NCBI GenBank assembly: GCA_003254925.1
Contig: QANZ01031777.1
Location: 55,096 to 119,095 of the forward strand
Reading direction: 5' to 3'
DNA length: 64,000 bases
From: Chamaecrista fasciculata
Taxonomy: Eukaryota > Streptophyta > Magnoliopsida > Fabales > Fabaceae
Part shown: positions 39,821 to 52,569 of the stretch, one piece after another
How positions within the stretch are numbered: the stretch's first letter is position 1
Layout of the letters: each line of letters begins with the position of its first letter
Program-made: the position numbers and the translations under genes
The notes under the pieces: model-generated
Told to the model about the DNA's origin: nothing
The model's database searches: none
What the model saw: the letters and a program-made list of their open reading frames with translations, nothing else

Positions 39821-40449
39821 TGCTTTTGATATTCTGGTTCACCACATAAAAAATGAAAAATAAATTTAGAAATAATTATGAGTTAAATATTATAATATTT
39901 AATTTTATCCTCATATTTTTCTTAGAAATAAAATAATTATTTTAGTGTTTGAGCGGTACTAAAATTCTGATTTCTCCTCATTTTTTTTATTTTGGAATTT
40001 TAGACTTCTTGAATTTTGACCCATTCATACAAGTTTTAAGATGAGTAATTTTTTTTTTTTCATTTCACAACTTTTATACAGAAGGTTGAATATTTTAGTT
40101 TAAAATTAAACTCTTTCATATGCAAATATAGCATTGTATTTTCTTCAATTTCTTCTATAATTTTTTTTTGTAAAAAACAATATATCTTGTACGTTTTTTT
40201 TTGGGGTACAAAATATATCATGTGGGTTTAGGTATAGTTTGGTTCCCTCTACTCCAATCTCTAAATCTAAAACATAAATTTATATATAAATAAAATTTAA
40301 CATTCCTAACTAAAACCGTTAAAAAAAATGACCATTTCAGATGACAATTGACTTAGTTCAATCTATTAATGATCAAAAATTTTTCTCAAAGTCCATAGTG
40401 TTAATTGGTGAAGTGTAGCAAGTAGTCTAGTGGAGCAATTAAATTCTCA
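37911..40449. other. Intergenic repeat-rich DNA
   Basis: No gene seen. It contains (AT)n at about 38048-38071, a TTA/TAT trinucleotide run at about 39790-39821 and the repeat at 38455-39065. Confidence 0.5.
38455..39065. repeat. Repeat with direct and inverted 'AAGACTC' arms
   Basis: Phrases such as 'TTTGACAGATAAATTT' and 'ACTCTCAACTTTGCT' occur at about 38519 and 38834 in the same orientation. The right end (about 38985-39060) reads as the inverse of the left (about 38470-38560), with 'TATTAAGACTC' at both termini. No duplication of the target could be fixed. Probably a foldback element. Confidence 0.6.
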
Positions 40450-40458
40450 TAATTAAAG

Positions 40459-40647
40459 GAGTAATTCTATAGAAAGGTAGATAGTTTAAGCTATCCAATT
40501 CATGATTATTAGATTTAACTTTTTCAATATTGAGATTTGTGTAATATATTTTTTAATATATAAAACACAGATCTCAAAACTAAAAAGTTAAATCCAATGA
40601 TTGAAAACTAGATAGCTTAAGCTATTTAGCTTTTTAAAGTGTTACCC
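40459..40647. mobile_element. Palindromic Mutator-like MITE, 189 bp
   Basis: The element is inverted over its whole length: the left end GAGTAATTCTATAGAAAGG pairs with the reversed right end GGGTAACACTTTAAAAAGC, continuing through 'TTAAGCTAT' and 'GGATTTAACTTTTT'-like segments. The flanks are TAATTAAAG at 40450-40458 and 40648-40656. A further degraded piece of the same family lies at about 40709-40800. Confidence 0.9.
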
Positions 40648-40656
40648 TAATTAAAG

Positions 40657-42492
40657 TTATGTGGACATTCGACATATTCTTGATCCAAAAATAAATATAA
40701 TTATGATTAAGGATGACACTTTAAAAAGTTAGATCGTTTAAGTTATAGTATTAAATTAAACTTTTCCAATATACATATTTGATTTTATAAATTAGGTTAT
40801 GGATGTAAATTAGTACATTACAGAGTTGCAATAAGAGAAAAAAAATCAAATTAATATTTTATCATATTAATTAACAATAAATTAAAAGTAAAAAACTATT
40901 TTTTTTATTTTTTACTTTTTTCATAAGAAATTTATTATTTTAATTATTTTTTTTGTTGTGGTCTGTATAGATTATTACTAATAAAACTATAATTCCTTTC
41001 AAAATGTGACTGAAGTCAAAGTCCCAATATGAATACCCCATTTATATATGTGCAAGATTTGATAAATTTATTAGTGAAAAATTACTATTTGGTCTTTAAA
41101 TTTTCACTATGTTATTAATATTTTTTGAATAATCAAAATACATAATTTTGATTTTTGAAATATTTTAATTGTTAATGATTTAATTCTTAATAACGATTTA
41201 GTTCTTAATATGAAAGATTTTATATTTCCTTATCCACAAATATATATTTTATTAGTATTTTTTATTTTTGAATTTGTACTGCATTTTTATCTTTATGATT
41301 TTTAAATTTAATTTATTGATATTGGTGATTATAATAATTTAAAGATTAAGTCATAAATTTTAAATATTCAAAAATGAATTAATTAACTTAATATAAATTC
41401 AGAAATCAAATAGTAAATTTTTTCAATCTATTTTCTACATTGATAATCCCTAATCAATAATCAATGAGCACTTGTTTAGAAAATCCTAACATAAATTCAT
41501 GAAGGGCAAAGAAAAACGCAAAGAAAAGAAAATGACATTAATTGAAGAAGACTATACAGAATTATTCTATTCAATATTAATTAATTAATCATTCAAACTT
41601 CAAACATCAAACTAGTGCTCTAGTCTTGGCGTGTTGACTATTTTTTCTTGCTTTCCCATATAAATCTCTTTCTTCTATTTCTAAAATATCAATAAAAATT
41701 AGAAAACTAATCAAACCCTTCTCTATCACAATGCTTGCTTTTCCTCCCCATTTTCCATTTCAAACACATACAAACCTATCTGCTTTCAAACCACGCTACT
41801 ACTTTTTCTTTCTTCAACCTTGGAACTATTTTTAATTTTATTTAATATCATATTTTTAATTACAAGGAAGTTTTATTATTCTTTAGAGTGATTTAATATT
41901 TTGATCGATCATTACAAAATAACATATATCTCAATTGAGGAATACAATTACAATTAATTTAATCATTTAGTTGAGGATATATATTAAAATTCAGTGATAG
42001 TATTGATATAATTTTAAATTCTATTACAATTATAATAAATAATTGAGGTTTTAAAAATATATTTTTAGTTTGATTTGAATTAATATTTTAACAAATTAAC
42101 CAAATTTGTACATGTTTTAATGACTAAAATCTCAATAAAAATTTGTACATGTTATAATAATTTTCAAAAGTGTTAATTTTGGTTATAAAATGTATACAAA
42201 CAAAAATTAATTAAGAAAAATTTAAGATAAGATTAACATATTTTTTTTAAAAAAAATTACCAATCAATTCTTCTTCTTCCACCCATATTAATTAAGGCAC
42301 TAATGACATAGGCCATATTGTTTAAAAAATATAGAGGATAATATAATTTAACCCTTTTAATTTGTTTAAAAATAATAAAAGGAGTCCTAAATTCATAATT
42401 TTACAACACATATTCTTTTTTTAATGTTATTGTTCAAAATCCTATTGACATTTATCTGTGTGAAAAAGGTTTATATATACAACGATTTTTTT
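40657..42492. other. Intergenic AT-rich DNA
   Basis: No gene seen. It includes a degraded relative of the 189-bp element (about 40709-40800) and, at 42325-42353, a 29-base block that recurs exactly at 44328-44356. Confidence 0.45.
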
Positions 42493-43062
42493 TGTTAAAG
42501 TTCTATTTTGGTTCCTAATATTTACTCAAAAATTTATTTTGGTCCCTAATATTTTGTATTCGATTTTAGTCCTTAACGTTTTCTATAAGTTTCACAATTG
42601 GTTCACAACTAATGAATATGGTTACATCTTTCTCATTTTAAACTCGAATGCGATAAAATCAGAGTTACGTGTTAAATTTGATAAGTTCTTTCTTTATCCA
42701 GTTGGAGTCATCAGCAAACAAGATCAAATCAAGCAAGAAATTGAGTTCGAAAATGGATTGCTTGTTTTAAAAATTTGGTCATATCTCACTCGTTTTTGAA
42801 CCCACTTTCGTGTCCAACTTGACCTTGTTTGTTGATGACTCAAACTAGGCAAAGAAATAACTCATCAAATTTAACTTGTAGCTCTAATTTTATCGCGTTT
42901 GGGTTTGAGACGAGAGAAATATGATCACATTCAATAGTTATGAACCATTTATAAAACTTTTAAGAAACAATAAGGACCAAAACGGAACCAAAAAATATTA
43001 GGAACTAAAATTAAATTTTGGGTAAACATTAGGGTCTAAAATAATATTTTGGCCTATTTTCT
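42493..43062. repeat. Long foldback repeat, about 570 bp
   Basis: Arms of about 240 bases (about 42493-42735 and 42815-43060) are inverted copies: 'TCGAATGCGATAAAATCAGA' in the left arm faces the inverse of 'CTAATTTTATCGCG' in the right. A degraded relative lies at 51715-52140. The short open frame at 42539-42799 is part of the left arm and is not a gene. Confidence 0.85.
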
Positions 43063-44656
43063 CTCTATATTATTTAAATAGGATAAAATAGATCATGATT
43101 CTTTTGCCTACCTACACACACAGAATGAAACATAAATTGGGGGGCACTTCTTTGAGTTTCTATATTATTTTTAATATATGGGGACCTATTTGTAATTACC
43201 ATTAATCTGTATATATATAATTATATATAGGTGCTATATTAGACCTTTTAAATTTACTTCTCTTAATTTTTTTAAAAGGTTAACTAGGACAAAAATAAAG
43301 TGAAAAATCTGATAAACAAAAACTCTTTATACCTTTTATTTGTACAATTTACTTCCTTATTTTTTCTGATGTAAATGAGTGTGATCGGGTTTTTTTTTTG
43401 GGTAGTTAAAAAAAGTTTAAGATCAAAGAATTTGAACTCTTTTATTTGAACTCCTTATCATATAAACAAGTACGAGGATTATATTCTCTTATAGATTGGC
43501 ATCATTATCTATATACATAACTTTAGCATTGTTTTATCAAGGAACTCTTTATGAATGATTGCATGCATTCTGAAAAAAAAAAAAATCATTCCATTTTACT
43601 TTCTCAAAAGTTGTCAAATAAAAGTTTTTTAAACATTACAAAGCCACCGTAATTTAATATATCAAAGAAAGAAAAAAAAATTAACCTGTTAACCCAATAT
43701 AAATAAACTCATGTTTTGTAACCAAATTAAACCATACTCACCTCAAGTAAAAAAAAAAAAGTGTCAAATCTACTCAATAAATTTGTGAATTAATTCACAA
43801 AATCCAATACCATTTACTTACTTCATTTTTGGTAAAAAAATGCCTTTTACTTACCATATATAAATAGTTATGACACCCTCAATGATAAGTTAGTAGTAAA
43901 TTAAAAATTGAATTGAATGCTCAGCACACCATTAAAAGCTAGTAAATTTTAGGGTATGTTTGGGAAACTTTCAATTTTAATCCAATCTCATCCAAATGGA
44001 TGGGATGAGATTATTTTTTAATTGAATGAGATGAGATGATGTATTGGTGTTTGGGTGATTTTAGTGATAATGATGTTAAATAGGGTGTGAAATTATATAA
44101 AAGGGTATGTAATGATTGTGGTTGGTAGAAAAAAGTTGATGGATTTTTGTAATTTGTATAGGGGTAGAAATGGTAGGAAATAATAAGATGAGGTTGAGAA
44201 TCTTGAGATAATGAGATGAGATGAGATGAGATGATAGGTATTTGGTTGTGTTTTGATTGAAGTAATATTGAGATGAGATGATATTGGGAAGTATGATATG
44301 GTATTGGAAATTGTGAGGATATATACTAAAAATATAGAGGATAATATAATTTAACCAACTTCATCAGAGTGACCCACCTTGAAGGTATAGTTGGAAATAT
44401 ACTAAAAATACATTTTCTTATCAGTAAATTAATAATTTTATATTTAAAAAGATTATTGAATTAAAAATTAAATTTCTAAAAGATTAAAATACATATTTAT
44501 ATTAATTTTTGAAAAATTAAAATAATATATTTTTTAGTTTTTGAAAAATTAAAATAGTATAATATTTAATTTATAAAAATTAATAAATATATTATTTTAA
44601 TATTTGAGAAATTAAGCAGTATATTTTAATCTTTAAGGATCAAACACTTCAGTATT
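43063..44656. other. Intergenic DNA with a possible truncated element
   Basis: No gene. At about 43952 'AGGGTATGTTTGGGAAAC' resembles the left end of a GTTTGG-type MITE, and the following 380 bases are rich in GATGAGAT units (about 44010-44285). No matching right end was found. Confidence 0.4.
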
Positions 44657-44856
44657 ATTAATAACGGTTGGCCTAGTTGGTAAGAAATCAACTCATAACC
44701 CACAAGGTCGTGAGTTTGGTTCCCACTACCGTTGTGAGAGTCTTGTTGGTAGGTGATCTATAAGTACCTTTGTAAGCGCTCATAGAGTATGAAGGCTCCC
44801 TTGGCCTTGATGAACTCTCAGAGCCCAACTCACCTAAACTTCTGCGTAAAAAAAAA
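44657..44856 (+). mobile_element. tRNA-derived SINE, about 200 bp
   Basis: Box A-like TGGCCTAGTTGG and box B-like GTGAGTTTGGTTCCC near the 5' end are followed by an unrelated body and an A-tail. The flanks are CACTTCAGTATT (44645-44656) and CACTTGAGTATT (44857-44868), a 12-bp duplication with one difference. Confidence 0.88.
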
Positions 44857-44868
44857 CACTTGAGTATT

Positions 44869-46046
44869 TTTTTATAGACTACATTATTGGTTTATCCTTT
44901 TTTTTTTAATATTTCACTGTTTATAGTAATAAATGCAAAGCCATTATTCAATTTATTATGTTCGGCAAGGTTGGTGGAAGTCACTTCATTCCCCATTCAT
45001 CTCTATTCTTTCAGAAGCTAATTTCTTATTTTATAATGTTCTTTTTATGTCACTCAAAAGAAAAAAAAACAAACAAATTGGGAAGTGAATTAATGACCTT
45101 TTATTGTTGTTGTTGAGTTCCCAAACAATTTTGTTAAGTCTAATCTTAAATATTTTGTTGGAAAATCTTGAATCAAATGACAATGATGGATACAATTTTA
45201 AAAATATAATGTTTAATTTTTATTTCTTATATGATTTTAGAGGTTGAGTCAGTAAATTTTATTTTATTTTTTATTTTCTCATGAGTATCTCCGATTATTT
45301 ATGTAATGGTCTAACTGAAGATTAATCATATTTCGGGTTCTAGTAGCGAAATAGTTAGAACCCTTCCAACAATATCGACTATAAAGAATCTAAGTCTTCT
45401 CACTTAAGATGCACCTCACCATTCACCAACCCCTGCACCAAATCATTATCGGTAGTAATTATGTTTTTTAGTTATCAATATAAAAAGTTTTATTTACAAA
45501 TTAGATATTTTTAAAAAATTAAATATTATTCAGAATATTCACAAATCACAATCAATAATAATAATCATTTCAATGACTTTCAAATATTTTAATGAGTGAA
45601 ACAATAAGTCTAACAATTTAAATATTTTAATATTATAAAAAAGACTTGAAACTTCAAATTTGATAAAAATCATCCTCCTTCAATATGATATGATAGGTTG
45701 ACTTGTATATTCTTATATTTGACTTGGTTAATTTTTATCCCAAAAAATAGCAAAATATATTCAGAAAATATAGGATTGGTAGTTAGGTGTTGTTAATTTT
45801 GGATGAGATACGATAAAATACGGGTCAATGTACCGCACTATATTTAATGTTAATGGAGTTAATTTTTTTAAAAACAACATAAAATAAACATAAATATAAT
45901 TTTTTTCTTTCAAAATTTTATAAATGAAAATGATTCTTAATGCCAAAATAAAATTATATATCAAAAAAAAAATGAAAAAATAAAATTTACCTTAAATTAT
46001 AATTTAACCTTTAAATATTAGGAATGCATTTTTTAATCATTGATAT
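44869..46046. other. Intergenic AT-rich DNA
   Basis: No gene or well-defined element seen. Confidence 0.4.
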
Positions 46047-46440
46047 TTGGATAAATCTCACTTTGGTATCCAGTTCTATCGATTGATTTTATTTTGGTAA
46101 CACATTCTTTCAAAAGTGACACTTTAGTACCTTGTTTTTTGCACCGTTCAAATTTTGGTACCTTGTTCGTTGAAAAGTGACATTTTGATACCCTTTTTTT
46201 TGCATCGTCAACATTTTGGTACCTTATTCTATGGACCGAATTCATTTTGGTACTCTGTTCTTTCACGATTTTTTACCCTATTCTATCATTTGTAGGGTAC
46301 CAAAGTGTCAATGATACAAAAGACAAGGTACTAAAATATTAACATGCAAAGAATAGGATATTAAAATATCACTTTTGAAAGAGCATACTAGCGAAATGAA
46401 ATCGTTTGGTATAGCAAGATGTCAAAGTGTAATTTACTTT
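46047..46440. repeat. Foldback repeat with 'TTTTGGTACC' units
   Basis: The left half has several spaced copies of 'TTTTGGTACCTTGTTC'-like units and 'CTTTCAAAAGTGACACTTTAG'-type phrases; the right half contains their inverse. Arms are about 90 bases or more. I could not define a target duplication. Confidence 0.7.
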
Positions 46441-47193
46441 TGATTTTATATAAAAAGGTCACACATAACTTTCATTAATTTACAACTACAAAGTTATTTT
46501 TTTTTGAACTGACCAACTACAAAGTCAATATTGAGAAATTTATTATTTTTCTTTAAGAAAAGGAGAAACTTTTAAAAATGTCTCTGTCTTTTTTTATTTT
46601 TTAAGGAAAAAAAATTAAAAAGCAATACACATTTTTGGTGTATTGAGAGAGAGAGAGGATTTTGTGGTTGAAAAAAGCGTGAAATGAAAATGAACAATTG
46701 AACATGATGATCATATCATCCATCGTCGTTTTGGACTTTTTGGCGCTCTTCCTTTCTTCCGTTTCAGTCTTCGCCCCCACACAGCCTCCGTTTTCACTGA
46801 CAACTCCAGCTCACACAGTCACACAAACAATCTCACACTTTCAGAGTGGCATTTCCGTTATTCTCTCCAACCCCATGTCCTTTTTCTTCACTCCCCCATT
46901 ACTATTGTGTATACTAGTATCCTAGAAGTAGAAGAAGAAAACAGAAAACAAAAACCCATCATCACTTTCTTCTTCTTCTTCTTCTCTGTGGAAACTAGAA
47001 ACAAACTTCAATCAATCTTTCCTTCATCGGAAATCCGTCGTCGTTCGCCGGTGATTTCTCCGACGCATCCTCATCGGAATATTCCGCCGCTGTCCGCGTT
47101 GTCGTTGGGGGGTTTTGGGCTCTCTGCAAGAAGATCCCTCATTTTCCGATTCCCATGTGTGTTCGGTTCTCTGCCTCCTCCCGAACCTGACGG
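46441..47193 (+). promoter_or_regulatory. Promoter and leader of the CDK-like kinase
   Basis: From about 46600 the base composition rises and the strand becomes pyrimidine-rich (TTCTTCTTCTTC at 46970-46985, then TCCG-rich), as in a plant 5' UTR. It contains several ATGs in other frames, for example 46698 and 46875. No separate gene is supported. Confidence 0.45.
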
Positions 47194-50100
47194 ATGGGTT
47201 GCGTGCTCGGAACGCCGAAGACGGACGGTGATGATGCCGGCGGCGCGAGGGATTCTAGAGCTCAGCACGGTGGTTGGAGTATCCAGCAGAGCTCTGGTGG
47301 TACTGTTGGAGGTAATGCTGTTAGGGTTGGGAACGAAGGGGCGGCGAGGGAGATTCAGAGAGCTCGGCGGCGAACCGGCGACTTTGCCGGAAGTTTTCCG
47401 GCGCCGGAACGCCAGAAACCTAGTCTTGACCCATGCGCTAAGACCCCACAGGGTTGGCCGACTTGGTTGATGGCTGTGGCTGGCGATGCAATCCGAGATT
47501 GGACTCCACGGCGAGCCAACACTTTCGAGAAGCTTGCGAAGGTGATTAGAAAGATTCAATTGCAATATGCCAATATCTATGATTACTGTATCGTTTTTTT
47601 TTCTATTAAGCGTCTCTTGTGTCTTTGTTTTTTGCAGATTGGACAGGGGACTTATAGCAATGTATATAAAGCTAGAGACCTTCTTACTGGGAAGATAGTA
47701 GCATTGAAGAAAGTTAGGTTTGATAATCTGGAGCCCGAGAGTGTGAAGTTCATGGCGAGAGAGATTCTTGTTTTGCGGCGGCTTGATCACCCAAATGTCG
47801 TGAAACTTGAAGGCTTGGTCACTTCAAGAATGTCATGCAGTCTTTACTTAGTATTTGAGTATATGGAACACGATCTCGCTGGCCTTGCAGCTGTTCAAGG
47901 TGTTAAGTTCACTGAGCCTCAGGTACAACAATTTTTCACATCTGATGATCATTTTCTTTTTTAATTTTGGAGTTCTAGCCATTATTGGGTCTGCTTCCTT
48001 CGAATCTTCTGCGATCTAATTGCGTTTTGGGGTTATGATTTTGTTTCCTTGAGTTAAAAACTCCAAAACCTTTCATTATTTTTCAGAAGTTTTCTTTGTG
48101 GGGTGTATGAGTTTGATGTCGCTTCTGATGCCGTATTGGGTCCCATGCATCGATCGCTCTATACATAATTTACTTTTGGTTTTCTCATAGCCTTATGATG
48201 CCTGAAGCTTTCCTATGATATTTTTGGATTGCCTTTTCCATTCGGGCAACTAATCTGAAGATTCCTTTATCACATCACATGCCTTCATAAAGTAAAGTTA
48301 TTACTTATTACTCAAGTAGACCTTTTTTGCCTTATATAGTAAGATGTGAATACTGAAACGAAGGATCTTTTCTCCGCTTTGTCAAGAGCATCTCCCATTG
48401 TATATCAACAAATACAAATCTATCCATGATGTTTATGGTTAGAAAAGTTTTCTAGTGTCATCTTAAAGAAACTACGGATACGGTTGCAATATGATTGCTA
48501 AATAATTGGGGTCTATCTGATATTCTTGTTTGAGGAATTCTCTAAATCTGCGATGCCTTTTGAAATATTGACAAGGCCAGAAGTTTTTCTCGATTATTAA
48601 TGAAAAAAAAAAAGAAAAGCCATACTGAAAGGCTGATTTGTTTCTCAGTATATTCTCTTTGGCAGGTCAAATGTTATATGAAGCAATTACTTTCGGGCCT
48701 TGAGCATTGCCACAGCCAAGGAGTCTTGCACCGTGATATTAAAGGTTCCAATCTTCTTATTGATGATGAAGGAATCCTTAAAATAGCAGATTTTGGTCTG
48801 GCAACTTTCTATGATCCTCGGCTAAAGCAGCCAATGACAAGTAGGGTTGTCACCCTTTGGTATCGTCCTCCAGAACTTCTTCTCGGGGCTACACTCTATG
48901 GTGTTGGTATTGATCTCTGGAGTGCTGGCTGCATCTTGGGAGAGCTTCTTACCGGGAAGCCAATCATGCCGGGCCGAACAGAGGTATTACTGGCTTTGTG
49001 TTGTTCTGTTAGAGGCTAATGTCTTTAAATTCATCAACTTCTAATTTGTTCTCAAATGTCTTATGTATTGGTTGTAGTTCATTTTGTTTTATTGTATGCT
49101 AGCAAGTTTCTTTTTATTTTAAAATATCATCAGAAAGCATACTGTAAACTATTTTCTTAAGCATGCTTTCATGTTTTAGTATTGGTCCATTGATAGCATG
49201 CATCTGGCTTAGTTTACTATAAGTCTATATAACTAGTCAGTGAATGCCGACTCAAATATGTCTATCTTTTAGTTAATTGTCCATATTCTTTTGTCTATGA
49301 TTCATTTTATGTTTTTCCCCCCTCTCTAAATGTGTTTTTCAGAATCATGTTTCACTAACTGTGGATTTTTTTTGGGTTAGGTTGAACAACTTCACAAAAT
49401 TTTCAAATTATGTGGTTCTCCATCTGAGGACTACTGGAAGAAATATCGATTGCCAAATGCCACACTCTTTAAGCCGCAGCAGCCATATAAACGATGCATT
49501 TTAGAAACCTTCAAGGACTTTCCTCCTTCATCCTTACCTCTAATGGAAACTCTTCTTGCAATAGATCCTGATGATCGAGGCACTGCTTTGGCTGCTCTTA
49601 ACAGTGAAGTGAGTGGTCATTGTGACATTAACTTTATATTTGAATTGTAATGTGTTCACATCTGTCTGGTTTCTGCAGTTTTTTACAACTGAGCCATATG
49701 CTTGTGAACCGTCAAGTTTACCGAAGTACCCTCCTAGCAAGGAGTTGGATGTGAAACTGAGAGATGAAGAAGCCAGAAGGTTCCATTATTCTTTTCTTGT
49801 GTTTTATAAGTTCTGGGCCTGATTCTGTCTCGGTGCTCATGTTAGTAGTAGTGTTTGTTCCATTTTCAGGCAAAAGGCTATGAATGGGAAAGCTAATGCA
49901 GTAGATGGTGCCAGAAGAGTCAGAGCACGGGAGCGCAGTCGAGCCGTTCCAGCCCCAGAGGCCAATGCAGAGATCCAAACAAACTTAGATGTATGTCTGA
50001 TTCATCGTTATTTTTGTTTCGTTTCCCTCAAACTCCGCCTCAGCTTACTTTGATATGCTGTTATAGAGTTTTTGACTTCCTGTTTCTTCAACTTGTGGTT

Positions 50101-50839
50101 CATGCATGTGCCATATGCTTTCTTGAAGATCAGGCCATTTCTCTCTCTAACTGATCTAACATAAAATAAATTCAATACTGATCAAGATTTAAAGACCTTG
50201 ATTTTTCTGCTTTCTCACTTTGGATTCTCTGATCATAGGCCAGCCTGCCTGGGTCTGAGATTAATATTTGTAATATATTTTTCATGAATCATGTTTTATT
50301 TTGTGTTTTTTTTTTTTTCTGGTCACTCATGATAAATTGAGCTTTCCATTAGGGGGATGGTCATGGTAGAGTAATGGTAGGGTATTATGATCCCTTCTTC
50401 AGACCCGGGCATAAACCTTAAATATAATATATATAAATGAATTTCCTAGACCCGGGCTCTTGGGGTCATCTCATCCCTACTTTCCAAATAGTATTGTCCA
50501 GTTTTGCTGCTTTACCTTGAACAACATTACATGTGTTTTCTCACTGGATTTCAGAGATGGAGAGTGGTGACCCACGCAAATGCAAAAAGCAAGAGCGAGA
50601 AATTCCCACCTCCTCATCAGGATGGAGCTGTAGGGTATCCTATGGACGCATCCCAAAAGGCACCTGTCTCATTTGGTGCCACTGATGCTTCCTTCAGCTC
50701 ATCCATATTCAATTCAAAACCTTCAGGATCTGTCAAAACTCATCATGCTGCTTCAGGCCCTCACAGAAGCAGCAGGAAAACCAAGAAGTCAGATTCCCAG
50801 GTTGCTTCATCATGGAGTTTCATGCGTGCATTCAAATGA
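47194..50839 (+). CDS. CDK-like Ser/Thr kinase, IBS1/At1g54610-type
   Basis: Seven exons: 47194-47541, 47638-47922, 48666-48983, 49381-49608, 49679-49779, 49870-49990 and 50555-50839; 561 residues. The start MGCVLG fits N-myristoylation at Gly2 and palmitoylation at Cys3, which is typical of this plant group and suggests membrane location. The kinase domain runs from about 111 to 400: IGQGTYSNVY loop, Lys140 (VALKK), C-helix segment PESVKFMAREI where canonical CDKs have PSTAIRE, HRDIKGSNLL (Asp235), DFG (Asp253), and the SRVVTLWYRPPELLLG activation segment. The C-terminal 130 residues are basic and Ser-rich and end SSWSFMRAFK. Close relatives are IBS1 (At1g18670) and At5g50860. Cyclin partner and substrates are unknown. 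All catalytic residues are present. Confidence 0.94.
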
Positions 50840-52140
50840 ATGCAATAATATTACATGAATGGATTTTATTACTTTCAAGATGGCAAATAATCAGTCTCTG
50901 AAGAAGTTCTTGGCATCCTGAAGAAACAAACTTGAGGCTTTGATGATCATTGCTTCTTGTTTATGGCCTTTTCGCGGTGGGATTGGATTCTTTTGTGCTT
51001 CATGTTGTTACCATTTTTTGTTATTTCATTTTGATAAAAAGTTTAGTTTTTGGTGTATAATTTGCAAGAGGGATCCTTAGTTTTGTATATTTAGAGGATT
51101 GAATCCCACTGCTGTACAGTCTCCTTCATGACCTTCAAAACATATAAGTGTTCATGCCAAAAACAGAAGGAAAAAGAAAACTTCAGGCTGCAGATTTATT
51201 TCCATTTCTCATTTTGATGTTTTGGACCTTAAATTTTCCTTTTCTTCATATTCATGGCAGAAAATAAACATTGTGTTTCTAGAAATAAAATTAGGTTGAA
51301 AGGAACAAAATTCATCATTTTTAGTAAATTTTCTTCAATTACATCAATAGATAATTTTAAGTTTTAATTAATAAAAAATATATACTAGTAATCAACTAAT
51401 CATGAAATTATGAAAAAAAATAGATTTAAATAGAAGTCTACGAAATTAAAATTAAGATAGTTGTTTTTTATTTTTTTTCAATGAAAACAGAAACAGCGAG
51501 TGTGTTGTGTTATAATGTCATATAGATAGATTCTGTTTTCTTTGAAAGCCTATAAATAATTGTGATGGTTAACGACATGAGCTAACTGTATTGTGAGTCG
51601 TGACACGTGGACCCGTAAAGTAACAATGCGCGCTGACATGGATAGGCACGTGGAGTGGAGAGAGACGTGACACAGAAACGGAATGAAAAAGGAAGGCAGA
51701 AAGAGAAAAAAAGAGGCTAAATTGTACTTTTGATTCCTTATGTTTGGAGAAAGTCTTAATCCAGTCCTGTATATTCCTTTTTCACTTTTCGGTCCTAATT
51801 TTCAATTATTAAATATAATCATATTTCATTCATTTAAATTTTGAATGTGATGAGTCTAAGATTATGTGTTAATTTAATGAGTCATTTCTCTATAAAATTA
51901 GGTCTATTAACAAATAAGATTAAATTAGACCTTGAAAGCGTGCCATTTATTCCATGATAAAAACAAATGAAGTTAGTCATATCTTTTTCGTTTCACGTCC
52001 AAATGCGATAAATTCAGAGTTACAAATTATTCTTAACGAGTTATCTTTTTACTTAATTAAGAATGTTAGCAAATTAGGCGGATTCCAAAGTGAATTTAGG
52101 ACCAAAAATTGAAAATTTCTCAAAAGATGTAAGACTAATA
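50840..52140. other. 3' flank of the kinase gene and repeat relic
   Basis: The first 350 bases or so are probable 3' UTR. At 51715-52140 there is a degraded relative of the foldback repeat at 42493-43062: phrases like 'AATGCGATAAATTCAGAG' and 'GAGTCATTTCTCTAT' recur. No gene. Confidence 0.55.
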
Positions 52141-52164
52141 TTGCAATAAAAGAAAATAAGGGCT

Positions 52165-52264
52165 ACCAACAAGTGTTTGGTGTAGTGGTTGGCAAGCTAT
52201 ACCCTAAGTGCCTAGATTCAATCCCTAGAGCCAACATTTGGGAAATCTATGATATTATCGAAAA
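52165..52264 (+). mobile_element. Short tRNA-derived SINE, 100 bp
   Basis: Box A-like GTGTAGTGGTTGGCAAG, box B-like AGATTCAATCCC and an A-tail, flanked by AAAATAAGGGCT (52153-52164) and AAAATAAGAGCT (52265-52276), a 12-bp duplication with one mismatch. Confidence 0.85.
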
Positions 52265-52569
52265 AAAATAAGAGCTGAATTGAAACTCACCCTAAATATA
52301 CCAGATCAAAAGTATAATTTAGCGAATAGAAAAAAAAAGAAAAACGGAATCCGAAAACACAACATGTGGTATAGTTTTTGCAAGTTGTGGTTTTCACGAT
52401 ACAAACTAGAAGAAACACAGAGAGCCAGAAAATTGTGGCTAAGCCATGCCCCACAAATTTTGTTTGATCATTATTTCGACGCTTTTTTCTTCCTAATCCT
52501 ATACGGTTATAGTTATACTACCCCTATACCTATATCCTTCATTCCCTACATATCCTCCTTCACAAAATG

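Noticed and set aside
42539..42799. 86-residue plus-strand frame
   Set aside because: It lies in the left arm of the long foldback repeat, and the other arm does not keep it open.
46698..46925. 75-residue frame with hydrophobic start, like a signal peptide
   Set aside because: It lies in the pyrimidine-rich promoter/leader of the kinase gene and has no further supporting evidence.
47071..47790. 239-residue minus-strand frame
   Set aside because: Antisense shadow of kinase exons 1 and 2; the sense strand has conserved kinase motifs and good splice sites.
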